Below are positions 27,301-36,260 of a stretch of DNA of 64,000 bases, piece after piece. The notes beneath the pieces were generated by a model. The model was not told where the DNA came from, made no database searches, and worked only from the letters and a program-made list of their open reading frames with translations. Position 1 is the stretch's first letter. Each line of letters opens with the position of its first letter. The translations under genes and the position numbers were made by a program. The DNA is from Arcanobacterium ihumii (GTDB lineage: Bacteria; Actinomycetota; Actinomycetes; Actinomycetales; Actinomycetaceae): the NCBI RefSeq assembly GCF_900604515.1, contig NZ_UWOS01000002.1, forward strand, positions 124,001 through 188,000, in the 5' to 3' direction.

Positions 27301-27472
27301 CTTGGCTCTCAAGAATCTTAATAAATTCAGACTCTAGTTGAGCTTCACTTTGATAGGTTTTCTCAGCCTTGGAGTCAGGTACGTATTCAGCAACAATGGT
27401 CGATTCGTCACTCGAAGCAATCGGATCATATTTTCGCGCCGCGCCAGGGGTTTGCTGGACTTCTTCAATCAT
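24351..27472 (-). pseudogene. hsdR: Type I restriction enzyme subunit R, split by a frameshift
   Basis: ATP-dependent translocase/endonuclease subunit, present as two frames. The N-part (27472 to 26270) has the nuclease motif YDVTILVNGLPVVHVELKRR with AFNQINRY (about 165-200) and Walker A TGSGKTLTSFKTAQLAT. The C-part (open to 24351, first ATG 26333) has RDKVLFVVDRKDLDYQT upstream of that ATG, DECHRSQFGDMH, FGFTGTPIFA and LTGFDATTLNTLFVDKNLRA with QAFSRTNR. All catalytic motifs survive and one shift near 26383-26412 separates them. The start overlaps the hsdS stop by four bases. As sequenced, no complete restriction subunit is made, unless the shift is a sequencing error or is reversible. Confidence 0.88.
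26383..26412 (-). other. Frameshift site in hsdR
   Basis: The upstream frame matches the family through SFKTAQLAT and then turns nonsensical. The downstream frame, open from about 26412, matches from RDKVLFVVDRKDL. Joining them needs a -1 shift, equivalent to loss of one base (or 4 or 7) from an intact ancestor. No long homopolymer and no in-phase X XXY YYZ slippery heptamer is present here. Confidence 0.8.
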
Positions 27473-28647
27473 GCCGGAAGCTCCTCGAAGCTTAGTAACT
27501 TATCGCGATAATACTCGTATTGTTTGCGGCGCGCCTCAATTTCCGCAGGTAAACCAGACGAAATGTCATTCACTAAAGCATCAAATTTATCAAGAATAGA
27601 AACAATCCGATGTTGATCCTCCAAAGTAGGTAAGACAATTGGGAAACTCTTAATAACTGACGCATTCAAGTCTTTCCGTGCCCCTCTACCTAAAGATTTG
27701 AGCTCTTCATAATGCGCCGCCAGCCAGTAAAATACATACCGATATTCCGCAACTTTTGAATTTATTTGCAAATTACAGCAGTGTTGATTCGTATACATCG
27801 GTACTTTAATAACAGCAGATTTTCCAGCTGTTGCACCTGAAATTGCGACAACGACCGTATTAGATGGAACCAATTTTACGCCGGTTTCAGAAACGGCAGC
27901 TTGGGTTATTTTTATCTCGGTATCGTATACATTTTGAAAATCGACCTCGCCCGTCCTCAGCCAAGGAATAGTGCCACTATAGTAATACTTCGTTGATCCT
28001 GCTTTTGGTGTTGCTCCACTTGAAACCTTTGTCACGATATCAGCCAATGTCAGCTGCCCCCCCCCGAATTCAGGGAAGGTCAATAGCGAATCACGATAGT
28101 AGGCATACTGTTTCTTCCGTGCTTCCAGCTCCGCTTCCAGCTGCGTGAAAGAGTCGAGAATTCGGACGATTTCTTCTTGGACTTCCAATGGAGGGATTGG
28201 GATATTCAAATCGTCCGTATCGGTAATCGATAATTGTGGCAATTTAACCGAGGTAGCTTTTGCCTTCTTGGAAAGGAAATCTACCTGGGTTAGCAGGTAG
28301 TAATATACGAATTTCTGGTTGATACATGGATCATTTAACGAGTATGACCACAACTCCGATTTATGAGTAAATGGTTTATCGTAATAAGTGAAACCAATAT
28401 GCCCCCTTGACTTGACTATAATGCTCGGAGACTCTATTACGCGATCACTTGGTACGCTATTATATGAGACATCGGCAATCGTATTACCCCCAGCAAAAAC
28501 GCGTATTTCACCATCAGGAACAGTTATTTCTTTCATCTTCGCCGCAGTAATTGAAATTCCGGCGTTGCGTGTACCTAAAGTTGCCAAGCGACGGAACTCT
28601 ACACCATTTGGGCAGAGGCCTTTGATTAGATCGTCAATCCTGCTCAT
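27469..28647 (-). CDS. hsdS: Type I restriction-modification specificity subunit
   Basis: DNA-recognition subunit that directs HsdM (and HsdR) to a bipartite site. The 392 residues form two halves. Each has a target-recognition domain followed by a conserved helix: LEVQEEIVRILDSF...EARKKQYAYYRDSLLTF (about 155-191) and LEDQHRIVSILDKF...EARRKQYEYYRDKLLSF (about 345-388). The opening LIKGLCPNGVEFRRL is typical of this HsdS subgroup. A run of nine G on the coding strand encodes Gly195-Gly197 exactly at the junction of the halves. Its start overlaps the hsdM stop by four bases. The gene reads through as sequenced. Confidence 0.93.
   Translation of the reverse strand: MSRIDDLIKGLCPNGVEFRRLATLGTRNAGISITAAKMKEITVPDGEIRVFAGGNTIADVSYNSVPSDRVIESPSIIVKSRGHIGFTYYDKPFTHKSELWSYSLNDPCINQKFVYYYLLTQVDFLSKKAKATSVKLPQLSITDTDDLNIPIPPLEVQEEIVRILDSFTQLEAELEARKKQYAYYRDSLLTFPEFGGGQLTLADIVTKVSSGATPKAGSTKYYYSGTIPWLRTGEVDFQNVYDTEIKITQAAVSETGVKLVPSNTVVVAISGATAGKSAVIKVPMYTNQHCCNLQINSKVAEYRYVFYWLAAHYEELKSLGRGARKDLNASVIKSFPIVLPTLEDQHRIVSILDKFDALVNDISSGLPAEIEARRKQYEYYRDKLLSFEELPA
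28057..28065 (-). repeat. Poly-G(9) tract inside hsdS, candidate phase-variation switch
   Basis: Nine consecutive C on the plus strand (G on the coding strand), the longest homopolymer noticed in the window. With eight G, the reading becomes Gly-Gly-Gly-Ser-stop; with ten it becomes Gly-Gly-Gly-Ala-Ala-Asp-Ile-Gly-stop. Either change gives a product of about 198-202 residues containing only the first recognition half. Confidence 0.85.
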
Positions 28648-30209
28648 TTTGTACCTTCTAAGTCCGCAACAATGGCATCAATCGCAGTCCGAAGTTCCAT
28701 TTGTCGCGCAACAATCTGCTCGATATCCGCATTTAATTTCTCGATATCAATAACTTCGCGAGTGTCTTCTTTTTCAACGTAAGAAGACACCGCAATGTTG
28801 TAGTCGTTATCGCCAATGTCCGCGTTGGAAACAAGCTTCGAAACGTAATCGACGTCGTCACGCGAAAAATAACGTTCCACAATCGCATCGCGATGCTCGG
28901 CTAGCAGCTTGTTCTTATTCCCTATCCTTGAGAACATATCTGCAGCATCAATAAACAAAACCGAGTTGTCTGTTTTAGACTTACGTAACACGATAATGCA
29001 GGTACCAATCGTGGTTCCAAAGAACAAATCAGGCGGAAGCTGAATAACGGCGTCAACATAGTTATTATCGATAAGGTACTTACGAATCTTGCGCTCTGCA
29101 CCACCGCGATAAAGTACTCCAGGGAACTCAACAATTGCTGCCGTGCCGTCTACCGCGAGCCACTTCAAAATATGCATTGTAAATGCAAGGTCCGCCTTAG
29201 ATTTTGGAGCAAGAACACCTGCCGGGGCAAATCGTTCGTCGTTAATTAAAAGCGGATTTGCATCGCCAGCCCATTTAATCGAGTACGGAGGGTTCGAAAC
29301 GATCGCATCGAAAGGTTCATAGTCCCAATGGTGAGGATCGATAAGCGTGTCGCCCAATGCAATATTGAACTTTTCGAAGTTTACGTTGTGCAAGAACATG
29401 TTGATACGAGCAAGGTTATAGGTGGTCAAGTTAATTTCTTGGCCATAAAATCCACGCACATTTTCAACACCAAGAAGCTTCGCGAACTGAAGCAGCAGAG
29501 AAGCGCTACCAACCGCTGGATCATAAACCTTATTCAATTGTTTCCTACCGTGGGCAGCAATACGCGCTAGCACTTCAGAAACTTCTTGCGGAGTGAAAAA
29601 CTCGCCACCAGACTTGCCGGCGCTCGAGGCATACATCTGCATCAGGTACTCATAGGCATCACCAAACAAGTCAATTGAATTATCCTGCAAGTTCCCAAGC
29701 GGAAGATCGCCAATCGCATCAAGAATATTAGCGAGCTTCGCATTTCGGCGATCTACAGTATTTCCAAGCTTGGCTGAGTTTACGTCAATGTCGTCAAAGA
29801 GGCCTTTGAGATCGCTTTCCGAACTCGTGCCGAGTGCGGAACCTTCGACACTCTTAAATACTTTCGACAGAGTTTCGTTGAGATTTGGGTCGTGGTGTGC
29901 AGACTTACGCACATTCTCAAACAACTGCGAAGGAAGGATAAAGAAGCCTTTTTCTTCAACCGTGTCTTTACGTACCTGCTCGGCAAGTTCATCTGGTAAT
30001 TCTGCATACTTGAAAGATACATCTCCAGCCTCGTGCTCGAGTTTCTCCTGGTACTGGGTCATATCCTCAGAGATAAAGCGGTAAAACAGCATACCGAGCA
30101 CGTAACTCTTAAAGTCCCAACCGTCAACGCTTCCCCTTAAATCATTAGCAATTCGCCAAATCATTTTGTGGAGTTCGGCGCGTTGTGCCTCAGGGGTGGT
30201 CGGAACCAT
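28644..30209 (-). CDS. hsdM: Type I restriction-modification methyltransferase subunit
   Basis: N6-adenine methyltransferase subunit. The 521-residue protein has the helical HsdM N-domain (MIWRIANDLRGSVDGWDFKSYVLGMLFYRF, two blocks about 15-45). The SAM domain follows, with GEFFTPQEVSEVLARI (about 200), DPAVGSASLLLQFA (about 227, variant of DPxxGSG) and the catalytic NPPYSI (about 308). The N-terminal similarity is to the EcoR124-type group. AAGG is seven bases before the ATG. No frameshift was seen, so the gene appears functional and could methylate with HsdS even without HsdR. It heads hsdM-hsdS-hsdR. Confidence 0.95.
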   Translation of the reverse strand: MVPTTPEAQRAELHKMIWRIANDLRGSVDGWDFKSYVLGMLFYRFISEDMTQYQEKLEHEAGDVSFKYAELPDELAEQVRKDTVEEKGFFILPSQLFENVRKSAHHDPNLNETLSKVFKSVEGSALGTSSESDLKGLFDDIDVNSAKLGNTVDRRNAKLANILDAIGDLPLGNLQDNSIDLFGDAYEYLMQMYASSAGKSGGEFFTPQEVSEVLARIAAHGRKQLNKVYDPAVGSASLLLQFAKLLGVENVRGFYGQEINLTTYNLARINMFLHNVNFEKFNIALGDTLIDPHHWDYEPFDAIVSNPPYSIKWAGDANPLLINDERFAPAGVLAPKSKADLAFTMHILKWLAVDGTAAIVEFPGVLYRGGAERKIRKYLIDNNYVDAVIQLPPDLFFGTTIGTCIIVLRKSKTDNSVLFIDAADMFSRIGNKNKLLAEHRDAIVERYFSRDDVDYVSKLVSNADIGDNDYNIAVSSYVEKEDTREVIDIEKLNADIEQIVARQMELRTAIDAIVADLEGTK

Positions 30210-30344
30210 AGTGCAACCTTTTCGTCATCGGTATCAAAGTAAGAATCAAACAATCTTTAGGAACAGAGTTTATCGCCTATCACGGCCCTTAGCTCCACGT
30301 TCGACTAAATGATACCGACTAATTCCGATAAAACTCGTATAAAC

Positions 30345-30749
30345 TCACGGGCATATAACATCAATCCCGAGTGACAAGAAATGTTTCGTATTTCTTGTCA
30401 CAACTGTTAACCCATGCGCTTGTGCAATTGCCGCAATATAGGCATCATCAATGGGAGCTTTTGCCGGAACATCAAAATTACGAAATATCAAGGCTGCATC
30501 AAGATCAAAACTAAGTATCCTACCCGAAAATGCTGGTAAAACCTGACCTTCGAACCATTGGGTCAATATTCGGGCTTGCAATTCGTCCTTTGCCGAAATA
30601 GCTTTAATTCCCCTACCAATTTCTGCCACAGTTAACGAACAAATATATGTATCTTCTGGAGGAACATTTTTCGCCCAATCAAACACCGATTGATTTTTCT
30701 CAGGGCGACGCAAAGCAGAAATCACATTGGTATCAAAAAGATACTTCAC
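30345..30749 (-). CDS. PIN-domain toxin (FitB/VapC-like)
   Basis: A 134-residue PIN RNase toxin. YLFDTNVISALRRPEKN (3-19), LTVAEIGRGIKAISAKDELQ (about 40-59), PIDDAYIAAIAQAHGLTVVTRN (split about 98-119) and HF supply the acidic PIN residues. The GTG start overlaps the stop of the ribbon-helix-helix antitoxin by four bases (GTGA). It ends the island on the right side of the restriction genes and lies 135 bases from hsdM. It differs in sequence from the PIN toxin at 23073. Confidence 0.88.
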   Translation of the reverse strand: MKYLFDTNVISALRRPEKNQSVFDWAKNVPPEDTYICSLTVAEIGRGIKAISAKDELQARILTQWFEGQVLPAFSGRILSFDLDAALIFRNFDVPAKAPIDDAYIAAIAQAHGLTVVTRNTKHFLSLGIDVICP

Positions 30750-30985
30750 AGAGCAACCTCACGTGAGCCAATGCCAAGCCGCGGTGGATCGAAATCAAAA
30801 TCCGCCTCGCAACTAGGAATTTCTTGCGCAAGTAATGAAGCAATCGATGGGCGTTCAGCACACAAAACCGAAGACAAAATCCTCCTTGCTTCATTTTCCA
30901 TCGAGGTACGATTTTGCCGAGCACGCGCTTTTAGCGCCTGCTTCGTACCTGCTGGAAGATCACGTATCAATATTTGCTCAGCCAT
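30746..30985 (-). CDS. FitA-like ribbon-helix-helix antitoxin
   Basis: A 79-residue antitoxin. The N-terminal DNA-binding segment is MAEQILIRDLPAGTKQALKARA followed by NRTSMENEARRIL, typical of FitA/VapB ribbon-helix-helix proteins. The C-terminus (about 45-79) should wrap the toxin. The ATG at 30985 is preferred because GGAGG lies eight bases upstream; in-frame GTG codons just before it would add three residues. It is divergent from the MMPL gene, with a perfect palindrome in the shared intergenic region. Confidence 0.86.
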   Translation of the reverse strand: MAEQILIRDLPAGTKQALKARARQNRTSMENEARRILSSVLCAERPSIASLLAQEIPSCEADFDFDPPRLGIGSREVAL

Positions 30986-31016
30986 CACAACCACCTCCGT
31001 TTACCACGCACAGGAT

Positions 31017-31028
31017 GATGATATCATC
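31017..31028. promoter_or_regulatory. Palindrome upstream of the FitA-like antitoxin
   Basis: The 12-base perfect palindrome GATGATATCATC lies 31 bases upstream of the antitoxin ATG. FitA/VapB proteins bind such palindromes in their own promoters. The neighbouring MMPL promoter is about 80 bases away, so the site could affect both genes. Confidence 0.5.
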
Positions 31029-31105
31029 AAACCGATAACATCAAAAGACAAGTTTGAAACCCAAAAAATCTAATTAAGCTGTAGTCACATTTGGTCGCCC
31101 GCCTA

Positions 31106-31117
31106 TAGAATATCAAC
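31106..31117 (+). promoter_or_regulatory. Candidate leaderless promoter of the MMPL gene
   Basis: A -10-like TAGAAT (31106-31111, within TATAGAAT) ends six bases before the ATG at 31118. Transcription would then begin at the A of the start codon. No Shine-Dalgarno sequence precedes the ATG and no clear -35 was found. Confidence 0.5.
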
Positions 31118-33412
31118 ATGTTCGGATTCCTAGGTCGCAAGGTGTCTCGCAAGCCCTTGTTCTTTATCATTCTCTGGCTGATACTAATGGTAGCTGGAGC
31201 AACCAGTGCACTGTGGGGTTTCAGCCAGGGAAATCTATTTGAGCGCATGGAATCCTCAAAATCCATGGTTCCAGGTTCGGAATCCGATACCGTAATTCAG
31301 GCTCAGTCTGCCGAAAAGAATGGCGAGACCATCACCGCGATCATTACCGGCGTAAACACTGTTCAAATGCAGGCCGATATCACCGATTTCCGAAACAGCG
31401 TCAAGAAGATCGACGGCGTTAAAGAAGTTATCGACCCAGTTTCGATTGATGCAAAGTTCAAGGCAGAACTAGAACAACAACGCGTCGGTGCGCTCGCCGC
31501 CGCGGGCGGATCACCTCAAGCCACCGCACAAATTGATGCACAGTTCGCCCAGATTCCAAACCCTGCAAATGACTTCATGACGCAGCATGGTTACGCATTA
31601 GTCATTCAACTCGAACCGGGCGCACAAACTGAAGCTCACTACGCCGTCGTCGATAAACTTAACGAGTTCGAAACCACAGTGAAAGCAGCTGATCCCCATG
31701 GATCCCTCGGCTATATTTCCAGCACTTTGATTAAACGCGCAATCCTAGACCAAGTCGCATCGGATCTCGTGCGAGGCGAAACAATTGGCCTTCCAGTTGC
31801 GCTGTTCTTACTGCTATTCGTTTTCGGGGGTGTGATTGCCGCAGGTCTTCCCCTAGGATCAGCCATTGCATCAATTGCCATTACCATGGGAATCGTCTGG
31901 GGAGTGACGTTTTTTACCAACGTCGATTCCTTCGTGTTAAACATCATCACGATCATTGGACTTGCACTTTCAATCGACTATGGCCTTCTAGTAGTTTCGC
32001 GCTATCGCGAACAAATCTTCCTTGCCTTCGCGCGCCACGGTTATGATTCCCAGTCAAAAGAGCTTCCCGAGCAGACCCGCTCAATCATCGTCCAAGCGGT
32101 CGAAACAACAATTGCCACCGCCGGCAGAACAGTTTCGTTCTCTGCAATCACCATCGCATTCGCAATTGCATCACTCTTCGTCATGGACGCACCAATGCTG
32201 AAAATGATCGCGGTGGGTGGCGTCGTGGTAACAATCTTTGCCGTTTTTACAGCGGTTACGCTTGTCCCTGCACTAATCCGAGTTGCCGGCGAGAAGCTCT
32301 TGCATCCTTCGCCACTCAACCAAGTCCCTGGTTTTAACCGGCTCTTCAAGCGCTTTGGAGACGCCACTACTGAAACTGGATTCTTCTCTAACCTCGCAAA
32401 ATGGGTTCACAAACGGCCGTGGCCGGTATTGATCGGAATAACCACGTTGCTCATAGTTGCAGCAATTCCGATCGGTGATCTCAAGATGCGCTCAAACTTC
32501 GTTGAGTACATTCCAGTCGGTCAAGAAATGGCGGTTCTCAACACGATTGAAGCCGACTACCCTGCCCTACGCACCCCTTCTGTCACCGTCCTAGCCGACG
32601 CACCAGAAAAGGATGTCCAAAACCTAGTCAAACACATCGAAGCCATCCCTGGAGTTTCCAAAGTTGCCACACCGATCACCGTTGATGCAGGCACGATTAT
32701 AAACTTGTTCGTCAACACCGAAGATCCGGTCGGTCCAGAAGTCACCAAGGTCGTTGAAGATTTGCGTGAGTACGACGCCGGATATCCCACCCATGTTGGA
32801 GGAGCCGCGGCAGTCCAGAAAGACTTTATCGATGAAATCACGCGCGGTGCACCTTACACAATCGCGATCATCGTGGTTTCAGTGTTTGTATTGCTCTTCC
32901 TTCTTACTGGATCAGTGATCGCACCACTCAAGGCGTTATTAATCAATACACTTTCGCTGGTAGCATCGATCGGAATCACCGTGTTTATCTTTGACCACGG
33001 ACTCTTGGGACTCCCCCAGACCTTAGGAATCGAAACCTTCGTGGTGGCGTGTGCAGCAGCGTTCGGATTCGGACTCGCCATGGACTACGAAGTATTCCTG
33101 ATTGCCCGGATCAAAGAATATTGGGATGCAGGCAATTCAAACGATGCCGCCGTAGAGAAGGGACTGCAACGTTCGGGTCGTATCATCACCGCAGCCGCCG
33201 CAATTATCATAGCGGTATTCATTGGCTTTATTTTCGGTGATCTGCTCCCAATCAGGCAGATCGGAGTTGCACTGGCAATCATCGTATTTGTTGATGCAAC
33301 CCTAGTTCGAATGTTGCTAGTACCGGCTCTTATGACGCTACTAGGTAAGTGGAATTGGTGGGCACCAAAATTCCTGATGAAGTTCTACGAACGATTCAAG
33401 ATCGTACACTGA
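31118..33412 (+). CDS. MMPL-family RND transporter
   Basis: A 764-residue inner-membrane transporter of the MMPL type, with the RND plan of two repeats. Helix 1 is at about 14-37, followed by a large outer domain (about 40-195), five helices (about 200-370), helix 7 at about 430, a second outer domain (about 450-575) and five more helices (about 578-745). VVSRYREQIF and the GLAMDYEVFLIARIKEYW segment (two blocks near 650-672) are characteristic. Substrate is unknown; relatives export lipids or act as drug pumps. It has no partner genes and is the first plus-strand gene after the accessory island. Confidence 0.9.
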   Translation: MFGFLGRKVSRKPLFFIILWLILMVAGATSALWGFSQGNLFERMESSKSMVPGSESDTVIQAQSAEKNGETITAIITGVNTVQMQADITDFRNSVKKIDGVKEVIDPVSIDAKFKAELEQQRVGALAAAGGSPQATAQIDAQFAQIPNPANDFMTQHGYALVIQLEPGAQTEAHYAVVDKLNEFETTVKAADPHGSLGYISSTLIKRAILDQVASDLVRGETIGLPVALFLLLFVFGGVIAAGLPLGSAIASIAITMGIVWGVTFFTNVDSFVLNIITIIGLALSIDYGLLVVSRYREQIFLAFARHGYDSQSKELPEQTRSIIVQAVETTIATAGRTVSFSAITIAFAIASLFVMDAPMLKMIAVGGVVVTIFAVFTAVTLVPALIRVAGEKLLHPSPLNQVPGFNRLFKRFGDATTETGFFSNLAKWVHKRPWPVLIGITTLLIVAAIPIGDLKMRSNFVEYIPVGQEMAVLNTIEADYPALRTPSVTVLADAPEKDVQNLVKHIEAIPGVSKVATPITVDAGTIINLFVNTEDPVGPEVTKVVEDLREYDAGYPTHVGGAAAVQKDFIDEITRGAPYTIAIIVVSVFVLLFLLTGSVIAPLKALLINTLSLVASIGITVFIFDHGLLGLPQTLGIETFVVACAAAFGFGLAMDYEVFLIARIKEYWDAGNSNDAAVEKGLQRSGRIITAAAAIIIAVFIGFIFGDLLPIRQIGVALAIIVFVDATLVRMLLVPALMTLLGKWNWWAPKFLMKFYERFKIVH

Positions 33413-33461
33413 CCACTACAAACAACGCGCGTAACGGCTTAAAGCCGGCTTCTAACAACGC

Positions 33462-34268
33462 TTAAACGGCCAGGCTCGAATAATCCTTAAACGGGCGTGG
33501 GCCACCAATAATGAGGCGCGCTCCCCGAGTAAGCCCTAGACGTAAGTAAAGCTTACGAGCCTGGTGATTCCAGCCCCACATACCAAAGTGAATGACTTTG
33601 CCCTGCTCAAGCCAGTAGTTAACAGTGGCAACCATGACGGCACTCGCCAAGCCTCGCCCGCGATAGTCTTGATCCGTGGCAAGGCCCGCAAAATGCATCT
33701 TTCCGTCATTTTCGTGAGCTCCCATAACGCAGGCAAGTTTGGAGTCTTGAGCTCCACCGTCAGCCGGAATCACGAACCAGTCAAGCTTATCGACGTTTTG
33801 CACCGCTTCGGAGATCGGATTAGCTTTCTTCAAAACAGCCAGAATTGCTTCGCGTTCATGTAGATACTCTTCCGTACCAGATTTGATAACGCGAACGGCG
33901 TCGTCTCCCTTCACAGACGGAATCGGTTCCGTAGCAAAGAAAAACTCCCACTCGTGGCCCCAGTGGGTGCCAAACTTCGCGCGCAACTCATCGTCCATTG
34001 CTTCATAAACATCGCGATTCATCATCAGTTCCAGATCACCGAGAAACTGCTCAGGAATCTGCTTGAGCTGTTCAATAACCTGTTGTGGCTGGCCGAATGC
34101 AGTTCCTTCATACTTAGTCCCAGATTCATTTGATTCGCGTGTCTCAAGGATCGTCACCGCGCAGTGCTCGTCACCATAGGAAAAGATGATCCGATCCTGC
34201 GCATCATTAAGTTCTGGTTGAATCTCAAACTGCCAAAAAGGGCTACGCATTCCGGCCAACAGTTCCAT
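33462..34268 (-). CDS. GNAT-family N-acetyltransferase
   Basis: A 268-residue protein whose C-terminal third (about 150-262) is a GNAT fold: MHFAGLATDQDYRGRGLASAVMV carries the acetyl-CoA loop (D/Q..RGRGLA, about 205-217) and HFGMWGWNHQARKLYLRLGL is the usual strand-helix near the end. The first 140 residues are not recognised and may be a substrate-selecting domain. The acceptor is unknown. GGAG lies before the ATG. The aspS terminator ends 25 bases upstream, so it needs its own start or readthrough. Confidence 0.82.
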   Translation of the reverse strand: MELLAGMRSPFWQFEIQPELNDAQDRIIFSYGDEHCAVTILETRESNESGTKYEGTAFGQPQQVIEQLKQIPEQFLGDLELMMNRDVYEAMDDELRAKFGTHWGHEWEFFFATEPIPSVKGDDAVRVIKSGTEEYLHEREAILAVLKKANPISEAVQNVDKLDWFVIPADGGAQDSKLACVMGAHENDGKMHFAGLATDQDYRGRGLASAVMVATVNYWLEQGKVIHFGMWGWNHQARKLYLRLGLTRGARLIIGGPRPFKDYSSLAV

Positions 34269-34293
34269 ATTTCTCCTTGTTAGAACTATAAGA

Positions 34294-34336
34294 CGAGGGT
34301 TTCCTACCAGTGCTCATGCACACAGGAAAACCCTCG
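34294..34336 (-). terminator. Terminator hairpin after aspS
   Basis: The arms CGAGGGTTTCCT and AGGAAAACCCTCG pair with one bulged base, and the loop holds a further GTGC/GCAC stem. In the minus direction it is followed by TCTTATAGTTCT. It lies 52 bases after the aspS stop and 25 bases before the GNAT start codon. Confidence 0.7.
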
Positions 34337-34388
34337 CCCTTGAGTGTTAAGAAGTTTACTTCAACTTCGAATGTTCCTCAGAAACAGA

Positions 34389-36188
34389 CTATTTTTTGGA
34401 ACCTTCAGATTCCTTGTCCTTCTTCTTTGGCTTAGCGTCAATTCCGGCTTCCTTGCGTTGCAAAGCAGTGATTGGTGCCGGAGCGTCCGTCATCGGATCC
34501 CAACCGTTACCGATCTTCGGGAAAGCAATGACGTCACGGATCGAAGGAGCCTTGGTCAACAAAGCCACGATACGGTCCCAGCCAAAAGCGATTCCACCGT
34601 GAGGTGGTGCACCAAACTTGAACGCATCGAGCAAGAAGCCGAACTTCTCCTGAGCGGCTTCCTGATCCAAGCCCATTACCTTGAATACTCGCTCTTGTAC
34701 ATCGCGGCGATGGATACGGATTGAGCCACCACCGATTTCGTTTCCGTTACATACGATGTCGTAGGCGTAAGCGAGTGCTTCACCTGGGTTCTTATCGAAC
34801 TCATCGAGCCACTCTGGCTTTGGTGAAGTAAAGGCATGGTGAACTGCGGTCCACGCGCCACCTGCAACGGCAACGTCGCCTTCTGCTTCAGCATCCTTAG
34901 TTGGTTTGAACAACGGAGCATCAACAACCCACACAAATGCCCACGCATCTGGATCAATAAGATCGCAACGCTTTCCTATTTCGAGTCGTGCTGCGCCAAG
35001 CAATTCGCGCGAAGCCGTTGGCTCACCAGCTGCGAAGAAGATGCAATCCCCTGGCTTCGCTCCGGTTGCTTCAGCAAGTCCGGCACGCTCTTCTTCGGAG
35101 ATGTTCTTAGAAACCGGACCACCAAGTGTTCCGTCTTCGGCAATCGTTACATACGCCAAGCCCTTAGCACCGCGAGCCTTTGCCCACTCTTGCCACTTGT
35201 CAAAAGTACGGCGTGGTTGCGAGGCACCACCAGGCATAACAACTGCACCAACATATGGATTTTGGAATACGCGGAACGGCGTATTCGCGAAATATTCGGT
35301 GAGATCAACGAGCTCGTATCCGAAACGAAGATCTGGCTTATCTGAACCGAAACGCTCCATCGCCTCACGGAAAGGCATCCGTGGAATAGGAGTTGTAAGC
35401 TCTACCCCAATAAGCGACCAGATGTTCTTGAGGATATCCTCCGCAACTTCCATTACGTCGTCTTGATCCACGAAGGACATTTCGACATCGAGCTGAGTAA
35501 ATTCAGGCTGGCGATCCGCGCGGAAATCTTCGTCGCGGTAGCAACGAGCAATCTGGTAGTAACGCTCCATGCCTGCAACCATCAAGAGCTGCTTGAACAG
35601 CTGCGGAGACTGTGGCAACGCATACCACGAACCAGGAGCCAGGCGGGCTGGAACAATAAAGTCACGTGCGCCTTCCGGAGTGGAACGAATCAAAGTTGGA
35701 GTTTCTATTTCAACGAAGTCGTGACCATCAAGCACACGGCGTGCAGCCTGGGAAACCTTGGCGCGAAGACGAATCGCATTCTGTTCATAGGAGCGACGCA
35801 GATCAAGATAGCGGTACTTGAGGCGAGTTTCTTCGTTCACGGATCCGGCGTCTTCGGCGTGATCAGATACCTGGAACGGAAGTGGAGCTGCTGAGTTCAG
35901 AACCTCGATATCGGTGGCTTCTACTTCAACATCACCAGTAGGAAGCGCAGCATTGGCGTTCCCCTCAGGGCGCTTGTTAACTACGCCAACAACTTTAATA
36001 ACGTATTCGGATCGCAGTTCGTGAGCGACCTCTGCACGGATCGTCACCTGCGCAATTCCAGAAGCATCGCGAAGATCAATGAACGCGATTCCACCGTGGT
36101 CACGGCGTCGGTCTACCCAACCAGTGAGCGTAACGGTTGAGCCAATATCTTCTTTTCGCAGTGATCCTGCCATTCGTGTGCGAAGCAC
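34389..36188 (-). CDS. aspS: Aspartyl-tRNA synthetase
   Basis: Class II synthetase charging tRNA-Asp; many actinobacterial enzymes are also able to charge tRNA-Asn. The 599 residues comprise an N-terminal anticodon OB fold ([21 protein letters not shown]), catalytic motifs [13 protein letters not shown] (about 192), [11 protein letters not shown] (about 227), a bacterial insertion and the motif 3 segment [14 protein letters not shown] (about 530). The C-terminus is a Lys/Glu tail. The GTG at 36188 gives [10 protein letters not shown], with GAGGT just upstream. A 6-base hairpin (36217-36235) lies in the leader. Confidence 0.96.
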   Translation of the reverse strand: MLRTRMAGSLRKEDIGSTVTLTGWVDRRRDHGGIAFIDLRDASGIAQVTIRAEVAHELRSEYVIKVVGVVNKRPEGNANAALPTGDVEVEATDIEVLNSAAPLPFQVSDHAEDAGSVNEETRLKYRYLDLRRSYEQNAIRLRAKVSQAARRVLDGHDFVEIETPTLIRSTPEGARDFIVPARLAPGSWYALPQSPQLFKQLLMVAGMERYYQIARCYRDEDFRADRQPEFTQLDVEMSFVDQDDVMEVAEDILKNIWSLIGVELTTPIPRMPFREAMERFGSDKPDLRFGYELVDLTEYFANTPFRVFQNPYVGAVVMPGGASQPRRTFDKWQEWAKARGAKGLAYVTIAEDGTLGGPVSKNISEEERAGLAEATGAKPGDCIFFAAGEPTASRELLGAARLEIGKRCDLIDPDAWAFVWVVDAPLFKPTKDAEAEGDVAVAGGAWTAVHHAFTSPKPEWLDEFDKNPGEALAYAYDIVCNGNEIGGGSIRIHRRDVQERVFKVMGLDQEAAQEKFGFLLDAFKFGAPPHGGIAFGWDRIVALLTKAPSIRDVIAFPKIGNGWDPMTDAPAPITALQRKEAGIDAKPKKKDKESEGSKK

Positions 36189-36260
36189 ATCGACCTCTTT
36201 TCAGTTATTCGTTATCACCCGCGAGACGAGCGGGTTACAGCACGTATCGAGACGGGAAAC

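Noticed and set aside
36189-36260. T-box leader for aspS
   Set aside because: The gap is 72 bases with only one 6-base hairpin and no recognisable T-box sequence.
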